Part shown: positions 55,344 through 64,000 of the stretch, one piece after another | Layout of the letters: each line of letters begins with the position of its first letter | Position numbering within the stretch: position 1 is the first letter of the stretch | Source: Macrotrachela quadricornifera | Taxonomy: Eukaryota > Rotifera > Eurotatoria > Philodinida > Philodinidae | DNA length: 64,000 nt | Reading direction: 5' to 3' | Assembly: GCA_022393335.1 (NCBI GenBank) | Contig: JAJEKB010000458.1 | Location: forward strand, 91,541 to 155,540 | Made by a program: the position numbers and the translations under genes | Notes under the pieces: generated by a model | Told to the model about the DNA's origin: nothing | The model's database searches: none | What the model saw: the letters and a program-made list of their open reading frames with translations, nothing else

Positions 55344-55807
55344 ATGCTACTCAAACTCCTTATTTCTATGTTTGCATGATTTTGCAAATCTCGGCATTAC
55401 AATGTTATACGAGTACAGATTCACAATGCGTGATAATGGACACATGCCATAGTGAGAATGGCTGTGATGATGGAATTACTGAAAAGAATTGTGCGTGTTC
55501 AAAGTACCGTTTTAAATGTACATCAGACGATGTGGTACGCACAGCTGAAGAACAACATTTGCAAACAATCAAATGAGATTATATGATACCCACTGATCAA
55601 AATTGTAAAGAAATGAAGAAAAAATTGACTTTATATCGACAAGTGAAATGTTATAAGAAAAATAAATGTAATGTTCCATCGTCGAAGAGAACCAAATGTA
55701 TGGATATGTTGTCTATATATAATAGTACTGACAAGCAAAAATTTGTCCCGACTTCTCATCGCCAGAGTATATTTCAATCGATTAAATTTATATATCGGTA
55801 CAGTTGA
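55344..55807 (+). pseudogene. Broken gene for a small cysteine-rich secreted protein (Ly6-like?)
   Basis: A start at 55344 opens a signal-peptide-like MLLKLLISMFA that stops at 55377. The next frame over continues directly with a signal-like end and LQCYTSTDSQC. About 66 codons rich in cysteine then end at a TGA (55574-55576), after which the same frame continues for another 75 codons with more paired cysteines. The gene thus shows one frameshift and one nonsense codon. Around eleven cysteines and the LxCY start are reminiscent of Ly6/uPAR three-finger proteins, but the typical final Cys-Asn was not found, so the family is only a suggestion. Sequencing error could explain one lesion but less easily both. 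Confidence 0.5.
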
Positions 55808-56298
55808 TTCTTAATCTTATGTGGAATTAAAATTGTTTTTTTTTCTTTATATCTAGTGATTATTAGGAGAACAACTTTTCTGTAGTTTGTTTTGACATAT
55901 ATTTGCTTTTAAATAAACATATACTGTAGTTTATTAATAAGTTTCTACAACAGTTACGTCTTTGCGCAATACTTTGCATAATACAAAGTAAATGTACCTT
56001 ACTGTGAATGTTGTCTTATTAGTCTTTTGAGATCGTTACGTTATAATACAAATCCTAGCATAGACAGTGATCGAATGAATATTATCAGGAACGATGTATT
56101 AGATTTTAAAACATTACATCTTTGTTTATTTCATCATTGATAGTTCAAAATATAAAAAAAATGAATTCAGTCATACAGATATTGATGTTACTTACCAACA
56201 ACAATATGATAAAAAAAAAGCAAACAAAATCAAAAAGTACACGAAAATAATAAATATTCTTTTTACTCTACTCGTTTAAAATTATATATATAACCTAT
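55808..56298. other. Spacer between the broken cysteine-rich gene and the cold-shock gene
   Basis: No gene was recognised. The minus-strand gene that follows ends at 56299, so its 3'UTR and poly(A) site lie here on the minus strand. A TTTATT (AATAAA on the minus strand) occurs near 56125. Confidence 0.35.
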
Positions 56299-57746
56299 TT
56301 ACACATCATATAATTGTTCTCTCACTAACCATTGTTGATCTTTCATGTTAGTCTTTTTCTTATGGCGATCGATCACTATTTTTTCTCCTTTCTTTTGGAG
56401 ATCACTCGTTGCAAAACATCGATGTCCTTCCACACTCCATCTAGATCGTTCTTTTCGAGTTCTCAGCATTGTTTCTGTTTTTCGATGATCTGTTCGTTGC
56501 CGAGATGTGTGCTCGTCATCAGACACTGAAAATGTCATTGTATGTCTCGTATCACCAACAATATCTATATTTTCAAAAGGCAACGATTGTCTTCGTGATC
56601 TGCACATTTGTCGTTGTAGTTTTAATTGTTCAAATCTTTCATCTTGTACTTTTTGCTCACGAACTGCTTTTTCCCATGCTAATTTTAAATTTGTTCGCAC
56701 TAAATCGACGTTGACATTATTACGATATGGTTTCACTTGAAATTGTATGTTTAACGTTTTCAATGAACCAATAGAAGGTGATTTTGTTAGAAGTTTAAGA
56801 CGAACATTGTTTTTTTGTTGAAATAGTTTGATATTAACACCATTTTTGCCGAAGAATCGACCTAAAGTTGATGGTGATTGCGATGAAAGGTTGATCATGA
56901 ATGGCTGTAGTTTTGCAGATTTTTTAGCTAAAAGTATAGAAAATCGGTTAAAATAAAAATTTTCATTTGACAACAAAATTGCATGAAAAGTGAAAATAGA
57001 AAACTTAAAAGCTATGGTCAGACAAAGAAAAGCTTGAAACACATGTGTTGCATAACTGAACTATCTTTTTCATTATAACTCTACTAAATGATATAAGATT
57101 CATAATGTTTTCTGTATTAATGAGCATTTTGAATACTAATAAAGAAGCATTTACTTAAATTGAAGTACTATAAGAGTGTGAATAGTTGAGAAATGTAATA
57201 GATATTTCAACATTGATCCAACTCGTGATCTTTGTTTATGAATTTTGCAAAAAAATCATGAGAATTGCTATCTCTCTTAGACTCTTTTGCTACAAAAGAA
57301 TAAGCCTTTTACTTACTTGTCTTTTTACTTTGCTCTTGTGGCTTTGGTGTAGTGATGCTTGTGTCATTTTGATCGCCAACCATCTCCTGCAATGGCATTT
57401 TTGTAACCTTTTTATTTCTAAGGTGTTTGGTTTCTATATGATCATTTAATGCTTTTTTCTTGGTAAAAGCCGTAAGTCTTGAACATCCCACAACAGGACA
57501 TTTTAGAACACGATGACGTATATTTACTGCTTCATCTTCTGTTTCATTGACACGTTTAATAATATCGAAATCGAATAGTTCACCATCGAACGGTAAATCA
57601 TCCTTGGTAACATATCGTCTTGAATTCTTCTTTAAGCTATGTAGATGAAATAGAAATTGTTTGTTGCTTTCATCATCTTCTATTTGAATGTAACCGAAGT
57701 TTGTATCTTTATTAAATGCAGTGATATAACCAGATGCTGAAGTCAT
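56299..57746 (-). CDS. Cold-shock domain + C2H2 zinc finger + KH-like protein
   Basis: Two exons on the minus strand, 57746-57317 and 56927-56299, joined in phase 1 (GTAAGT donor, TTTTAG acceptor, 389 bp intron), 352 aa. Residues 1-60 resemble a cold-shock domain: GYITAFNKDTNFGYIQIEDDE contains the RNP1-like FGYIQI, followed by RNP2-like FLFHL. Next is a C2H2-type finger (CPVVGC...HIETKH). Exon 2 has a KH-like GxxG segment (LGRFFGKNGVNIKLF) and a basic, Arg/Lys/Gln-rich tail with a helical middle. All three parts point to RNA or single-stranded nucleic acid binding. I chose the ATG at 57746, although the frame is open to 57908, because a TATA box lies at 57801-57810, inside that extension. 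I know no named family with this order. Confidence 0.75.
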
Positions 57747-57800
57747 TAAATTGTAATATTTTTGACACAAACAAATTGCAAAAATGAGAAGCAAAGAAAA

Positions 57801-57810
57801 TATTTTTATA
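57801..57810 (-). promoter_or_regulatory. TATA box of the cold-shock-domain gene
   Basis: Reads TATAAAAATA on the minus strand, about 55 bp upstream of the chosen ATG. A start site roughly 30 bp downstream would leave a leader of about 25 bases. This is the clearest core promoter in the window. Confidence 0.6.
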
Positions 57811-57915
57811 CTGTGCACAATCTTGCACAATGCATAGGCCAGAACGAGGGAAGTGAGACAACATGGTGCAATGCATTTTTTTGCCTTCTGCAATAAATGC
57901 GCAATCAAAGGCGCA

Positions 57916-57939
57916 ATGACTCAGCTATAGCTGAGTCAT
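57916..57939. promoter_or_regulatory. Perfect 24 bp palindrome: two head-to-head ARE/AP-1/Maf-type sites
   Basis: ATGACTCAGC, then TATA, then the exact inverse. Each half contains TGACTCA (AP-1) and fits the antioxidant response element core RTGACnnnGC bound by CNC-bZIP/small Maf dimers. It sits about 106 bp upstream of the TATA box of the cold-shock-domain gene, on the promoter side of the minus-strand gene. A stress-responsive enhancer is the natural reading. Binding itself is inferred. Confidence 0.6.
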
Positions 57940-60900
57940 GTTGCATCAGAGATAGAAGAAAGACAGTATTGCTGTTGTCTATAGTTTTTGATGAAATAAT
58001 TGTGAAACTTAATATATACATTCGATTCTATTTTGATAATAGACATAGGCATATGAGAGTTATTTCCAAGTTAAAATCATCCTTATCATCTGCGAAGATT
58101 CAGCGAACGGAAGACTTCCAAAATCGAAAATTTCAGAAATTAAGTAAATTTCATTTCGACTGGTACTTTCGAAATTTCTTAAGTGACCAAAATTACTTCC
58201 TATGAACGGTGATATGGTTTTCGCAGAATGAAAATTTCTGAAATTTGCACATACCTCATAAAATGGTATAAATAAAGTTGATATAAGGTCCCTTTTTTTT
58301 TTAGAAATTCCTTTTGCATGACAAAAGTTATAGGTCTCCGAATAATTCTTATTTTAAGCAAGGTGAATTTCTATTTTTCAGCTGATGCTAGCCATTTTAA
58401 GCATTTGTTGTAAACTAAATCATATGAAATAAAATTTTAGAGAGCATACTAATATACTATAAAAAAATCAATTAAATCGCTTGAATTTTATAAGAGATAT
58501 TAAGCTTAACTTTTTTAAGAGATTTTTGCAACACTGTATTCTAGAGTATGGACTACTTAATGGCGTTAAAAGTTTTACTACAAAGCTCAAGTGAAGTAAA
58601 ATCAACCTGAAAATATCACAATCTATACGACACTTTTGTTTTTACGGAATTCACCAAAGTGACAACCAAAAACAATATATATTATAAATTTGCAGAATCT
58701 CCGCAACCAATTTATAATAAAGTGGTCAATTACTACTGAAGATTCTTTAGAAAAAAAGTATTTTTTTTCCAGTGCTTTTCCAAACAGCTATATTAGTAAA
58801 ATAGCGCGCTCTCCAACGCCCAATTTGAAACTTATTCAATCTTTGCCAGAATGTTCTCCCATATATCCTCTCTCACCACAGTACGAATTAGCACGAATGT
58901 TCCAGAAACCTACAGGATGCTTTCGAAAAACCCACAGTTTGTCAGGTTTCCTCACCGTCTTCATAATATTCTCAGCTCAAAAGGCCTTTTAGACAAAGGT
59001 AATGATAGATTTAGCATCAACACCAAAAACTGCATCGAATGATGTATATTTTATTAGTATTTAAAGAAATTTTTTTGGCAAAAATTCAGAGTAAAGGTCT
59101 CCCTCCAGAATTTTTCATCAAAAAATTTTTTATCAGCCATTACTTCTGAGTAGTAAAAGCTAACATTTCTATGGAAAAAACTCGGTTTCACCAGAAAATA
59201 AGTCATGCCCATATGCTCTGTAGAAATTGCCCATTGTGTAGTGTATTGTACCATAATTTGGCTTCATAATATCTGTTTATTGATCATTTTTTGTCGAATA
59301 CAATATGATTCATTTGATTATACAAGTTAGGCTAAATATATCAATTGAAGAAACGTTACTGGTTACTGATTCCAGATAGAATATATAAGCTAATCAGACT
59401 GAAGCTTTTTCTTTACCTTGATTGACTTCCCTTTTCTCATTTCTACAATTGAGTGCGTGTGAGAATGAGTATGCACCTTCTCTTTACTCACACTTACATC
59501 ACCACGCTCCAGTTAAATCTTAGATGATATTTCGTTTTCTCCTAAGTATTTGTAATTGACGATCAGGAATAATCGATAGTAGATTACCAAATACTGATAT
59601 ATTTAAATATTGTTTATTATCATAACTCATCAGGAGCATACATTGGCGCAATCTTGATGCACTAATTCTATATGTCGAAAAAAAGATTCATTGTCTATGT
59701 GAAAATTGATGTAATCAACTAAATTGAAGCATGCCATAGTCTATTTTAAGAGGAAAAGCATATCTATTCAAAATCTAATTATATTTTAGAATATCCGATT
59801 TCAATTTATCTAAAATTATCATTCTAGTTATGATATTTGTATTTACTTATCGAATGGATAAAACACTTAGAAAGTTATTCAATATAGCATGAAGGGAATC
59901 ACTTAATTATACAGCTCGAAATCAGATCAAACTTTTCTGATGCTTTCAGCTTGTAATAGACTGAATTAAACCATTTGATCTCCATGAAACTTGTTTTCCT
60001 CTAACTATTTATTGGAATTCTATAATATATTCACTTTCAGTTTGTGCCCTATATATATCGCAACAGTCAATCAAGGATGTCTTGCACTATTTGTTGTAAT
60101 ACATATGTGGTCCTTCGATAAATTCTTCTTGTCATGATAGTACTCTATTTTTATTTCATAGTTTGTAAAATGAAAACGAGTGATTTGTAGATACGAAACA
60201 GATACGATTAAAACGTTTTGTTCGTATGATCGTGTATCTTTTTCTAATTTCTCGATTAATTATAGGATAGTATCGAATTGTATTTATCTTTTTGCATTCA
60301 TGCCGTAACTGTGTTACTGACAACTATGATAAAACACAGGTACCGACAATCTCATCCATGTACGATTTTTCTCTTTTATTCTTTTTACTGAAGCTGTTTG
60401 AAGTAACAATAAAAGAGCTGCAAATATAGAAAAAAAACTCTCACGACCGAACAGGAAAGTATTGATAACTGGCACTAAAATGCGAAGTTTCACTTCGAAC
60501 AACTGTCATATTTGAGTGCTTTGATGAGTGGAGTATCAATAGTATGTGATTGAGATTCTTTTCTTCGATCCATTGTTTGGCACATGCTTCTCTTTTACTC
60601 ATGGATAGTCTATTTCATTCATTTATAATTGCATTAAACTTACTAGTAAAGACAGTACTATCTACGATAAAAAACTGCTGACAATATTATATTTTTTACT
60701 ATTTGGCCAACAAATGCTGATGATACGTACTGATTCGAATAGCTCTACATGATCTATAATTAGCATATTTAGTATATCTACTTCAATACACGTTGTCTTT
60801 GGATGCTTTCCCATTTTTATGCATACATGATCACTCTGATTAGTGTATTCTTCTGTAAAATGTGTTTAAAATTCGTAGTTTAGATGCTCCATATCTAGAA

Positions 60901-63383
60901 CCATCAATTCAACACTAGATCTGCCCATTCGACAGAATCCGGTGAGATTTCGAATGACTTTGAACTGCAGACGAATCCGGCAGTCAAAGCCCAACTATTG
61001 CTCTTTTAATTAGCATTCATCTAATCAGTATTAGATACAATACTGAAGTTCAATCTTATTGAACTGCTGGATCTGTCTATAAGATTCCATCAAATTTATC
61101 ACTATAGATTTCAATGAGAGTCCATTTTCCGAAGTCGTATTGGGTTTTGCTGGATTCATTATATTACGTAGAATTTCGGTAGAACTCCGATTGGTTTCCT
61201 ATCAGATTTAGCATTACATTGATGGATCTGAATAGCCCATCCATCTCAGTAAATAAATATATATAAATGAATGTTTCTAATTTGTAAATGAAGGCAACGA
61301 CTTCAAGTACTTGTTAACTATTTAGAGAGTAAATTGAATTTAGTGACAGCAACAATTTAATTCTATGTCGAAAGTTTGACGAAGTTTTCTCTTGGTACAT
61401 TGGATAAGAGCTATTTTTGTAATATATGAAAGTAGCATTAGATCATACTGTCTTTGCTGTTTATCCTTTTCTTGATTTGCTCCTTGTTTTTCCTCGTCTT
61501 TTCTAACATCCAACTGTCTATCCATATTTGAGTATACAAAAAGTAACGGTAGTTGAATAAAATAAGGTATACAAGAGCAAAATGGTTTTTGATAATCCTT
61601 TTAACTTTTGATGGCCAATGGAAGGTAACCTGATGTATTTTACTACTCATATTAGACCAAGAATTATGGCAAGTTGCTACTGTTGAGTCATTTTAATTGA
61701 CCGAAAAGAAGAAATTTTCGTTGCTGTTGATTAGCCAATACCGTATCATCTTCGTACACTGAAATAAATATGTTTGATTTATATTGTTTTAATGCAGAAC
61801 TAATAGATCTATTTCCATCATTGATGATTTATGATGGATATTGCTCGTAACATCTAAAATAAATGATATACGTAGGTTGCTGCTCTTAATTATTTTGTTC
61901 ACTATGTGTAGTGACGAGATAAATGATTGTACATTACGAATTTTAGCAAACCCGAAAAATTTATAGAAATTATTTACCTTGTGAGAACTTTGTACTAATG
62001 GCCAGAAAAGACTCTATTGCTGCTCTATATTACTATTTATTAGTTCTAAATAATGTTGCTGATGTATTTTATACAGTAAATTTTGGTTATTAATACCTGA
62101 TTTACTAGAATTTAAATGATCTAGAGTTAAATGAGTGTTCAATATGTTTATTTTCTCTAATTAATAATTGCTAGAGGACAGAGTTACATCTCAACAAAGT
62201 ATGGATCATTCAAATAATTATTTTATTTAATTTTTTCTTTTTATCAGTAATGATTTAATAATATCGGCATATGGCAAGCCGATGACTAGAAGCGTTTACA
62301 GAGCACGTGTTTTTATCTTATCTTGTCCCAAATGAAAATATCATTTCAAAGTTTTTTTCTTGACCTATCCTGTCCTGAAGAACAAAAAGAATATTTTAAT
62401 GTTTATATTTAAGTGCCAGCACTGGTCTTTATTTGTAAATTAATTCAAGAAAAAAAAGACTTATGATTGAAAAGAAATAATAATAAACCAGGACTAAAAG
62501 AAATAATTTATTAAAGAAAAAAATATTTTTCATCTTTTTGTACTTGCGTTTTCATTGATATCATGAGCAAAATGTTATTCATCTCCTTTAATTGCAAATG
62601 TGATCTTTGTTAATTAAAAAATCATCCTGTTCTTGACAATTCTCGTTCAGCATTCATGACTATTGCATGCGTTGAAATTATCCATCGAATATATTTTGAA
62701 AACAAAATGAGAATTAATTCTAATAGTTCTTTCAAAACGATAAAGATTCAGTGTTTTGTTAGTTTTTATTAAATATGAGTAATAAATAACGACTAGATTT
62801 ATCACTTTTTTTTATTAATATCAAATTCAAGATTTCAATCAGTCCATAATGATGATGATTATATAATTTTATTTTTATTTAGCATATTAAAGGAACAAAA
62901 AGATGATTAACAATTACAAATATATATTCATAAGAAAATGCTCTTATTTCCAAACAAAAAATCTTCAGAGCATAAATTTATTGTCTTGCTCTGTTGTTCG
63001 ATAAACACAACTGTTGGTGACATAAATATTTTTATCATTCAAAATTTTGTTTAAAATCTACATGTAATTCAAACAATATAACTTATTAATCAAAGGTACA
63101 AGAAGAATAAATTGAACCGTAAATCCTGATTCAATGTTATGTGAAGTATTGAAAAGGATAGACACATATAATAAGATATATCCATCGATTCATTCTTATT
63201 CTTTAAATAATGTTCATAAAAATTTCTGTGAATGGTTCGATAAACTTAAAGTAGTTTGTATAGTATAAAGTCATATTTAGATATGCTCTTTATCATCAAT
63301 AGAAGACAATTATTTTCAATGACATCTAATTTTATTTACAGAAAATCTCTTTTTTTTTTCTTCTTTTTATTTATGAATGGACT
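57940..63383. other. Long gene-free region
   Basis: No convincing gene over 5.4 kb. A small inverted similarity around AAATTTCAGAAATT occurs near 58120-58245, and 58700-59000 has a slightly more balanced composition with a 100-codon open frame that has no start context or homology I recognise. It could be decayed transposon DNA. The stretches 60890-61230 and 62000-63350 show nothing specific. Confidence 0.4.
63366..63371 (-). terminator. Poly(A) signal for the minus-strand membrane protein gene
   Basis: AATAAA on the minus strand, 12 bases after the stop codon. This very short spacing is in keeping with the compact genes here. Confidence 0.4.
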
Positions 63384-64000
63384 TTAAATATTTTCTTTAA
63401 ATAATCTCGGTCGATTATTTGACCAAAAAGGAACAAATTGAAATCGTAATCGATATCGATGATGTTTTGTTTTCCAATGTGTTATTTTCATTGATTCATG
63501 TTGTTGTTGTAAATCATTTGAATTTGACATATCTAAAGTAATTATTGGTTCATTATTTGATGATTCAGAATTATTTGTTGTTAATATTTGATGTGATGTT
63601 TGTTGTTTACGTAATAATTTTGAATTAAAATGACACCAACATGGAAAATATTTTTTTATTAAATATGATAAACGTATTAATAAAAAACTATCACCAAAAC
63701 GTGATAATAAATATAAATAATGACATATTTTTAATACATAATCATTATTATCATATAATAAAGAAATTGTTTTTTCAGATAGATTATTTTGAAGAATAAA
63801 TAAATAAAATTGTTTTAAATGAAATATCATTTGAAAAATATATTGTGGAAATGTTAATAAAATATATTTAAAAAGAAAAATTAATAATAAATAATAACAT
63901 GAATGACATAATGAATGTTGATGATTTAATTTAATTAATGTTGGTTTAAAAAGTGAATTATTTATTGTATGATTTTCTAAAATATTTTGTTCTTCAGAAG
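63384..64000 (-). CDS. 3' part of a multi-pass membrane protein, possibly a GPCR
   Basis: The frame is open from the window edge to TAA at 63386-63384, giving at least 204 residues; the N-terminus lies beyond the window. A hydrophobic helix (about YYLLLIFLFKYILLTFPQYI) is followed by a second one (ICHYLYLLSRFGDSFLLIRL). Then a basic juxtamembrane stretch ends in PCWC, which could be palmitoylated, and a hydrophilic Ser/Asn/Gln tail finishes the protein. Two final helices, a cysteine after a short basic segment, and a long cytosolic tail resemble helices 6, 7 and 8 of a rhodopsin-type receptor, but the NPxxY motif is not present. The assignment is tentative. Coding nature is supported by uniform codon use over the whole open stretch. 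Confidence 0.6.
   Translation of the reverse strand, partial: SEEQNILENHTINNSLFKPTLIKLNHQHSLCHSCYYLLLIFLFKYILLTFPQYIFQMIFHLKQFYLFILQNNLSEKTISLLYDNNDYVLKICHYLYLLSRFGDSFLLIRLSYLIKKYFPCWCHFNSKLLRKQQTSHQILTTNNSESSNNEPIITLDMSNSNDLQQQHESMKITHWKTKHHRYRLRFQFVPFWSNNRPRLFKENI

Noticed and set aside
57747..57908. N-terminal extension of the cold-shock-domain protein with a hydrophobic segment
   Set aside because: The frame is open, but a TATA box lies inside it and the cold-shock domain begins right after the downstream ATG. I treat it as promoter and leader, with some doubt.
58690..58992. 100-codon open frame on the plus strand
   Set aside because: No recognisable domain, no start context, no flanking exons; an overlapping frame is equally open. 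Possibly decayed repeat DNA.
61340..61650. Minus-strand open frames of 60 to 70 codons
   Set aside because: Two overlapping frames of equal quality, no homology and no gene context.

Overview
This is nuclear DNA from an animal. It is very AT-rich, and its genes are broken into many short exons by introns that are mostly about 50 to 70 bp (28 exons in under 6 kb in one gene). The proteins are animal-type: Kidins220, DDX3/PL10, TRAPPC5, CTTNBP2, Meis/homothorax and an EF-hand NADPH oxidase of the NOX5 type. Tiny introns, strong A/T third-position bias and splice-acceptor-like motifs just upstream of many start codons fit a rotifer, probably a bdelloid. That placement is inference. I assembled the gene models by hand from reading frame, GT/AG borders and exon phase. 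Each multi-exon model sums to a whole number of codons.

Layout. 1-3986: no gene, but a 288 bp foldback element at 3241-3528. 3987-9934 (+): Kidins220-like ankyrin/KAP-ATPase membrane scaffold. 10744-14242 (+): DDX3-type RNA helicase. 16512-18628 (+), possibly to 18961: DUF389 membrane protein with an in-frame stop before a long open extension. 19528-20362 (+): TRAPPC5, followed after only 117 bp by 20480-26215 (+): CTTNBP2-like protein, with a 400 bp inverted-repeat element in its second intron. 26216-35826: a large gene-free stretch with decayed repeats and an apparent relic of CTTNBP2 exons. 35827-42543 (+): Meis-type TALE homeobox gene with long introns and a candidate alternative last exon. 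43870-49327 (+): NOX5-type oxidase carrying an extracellular Kunitz domain. 50512-50973 (+): small secreted orphan. 50974-55343: gene-free, with another inverted-repeat element. 55344-55807 (+): broken cysteine-rich secreted-protein gene. 57746-56299 (-): cold-shock domain plus zinc finger plus KH-like protein, with a readable promoter (TATA box and a palindromic double antioxidant-response-type site). 57940-63383: no gene seen. 64000-63384 (-): 3' part of a membrane protein running off the window.

The genes do not form one pathway. The window looks like ordinary euchromatin with housekeeping, neuronal/scaffold and developmental genes. The most unusual object is the NOX5-type oxidase. A single symmetric phase 1-1 exon inserts a Kunitz (BPTI) module into the extracellular loop between transmembrane helices 3 and 4, suggesting a Ca2+-controlled superoxide source physically joined to a protease-inhibitor-type fold. 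Other points worth attention are the stop codon inside the DUF389 gene, the cold-shock/zinc-finger/KH architecture under an apparent CNC-bZIP/Maf-type promoter element, and the closely spaced TRAPPC5-CTTNBP2 pair.
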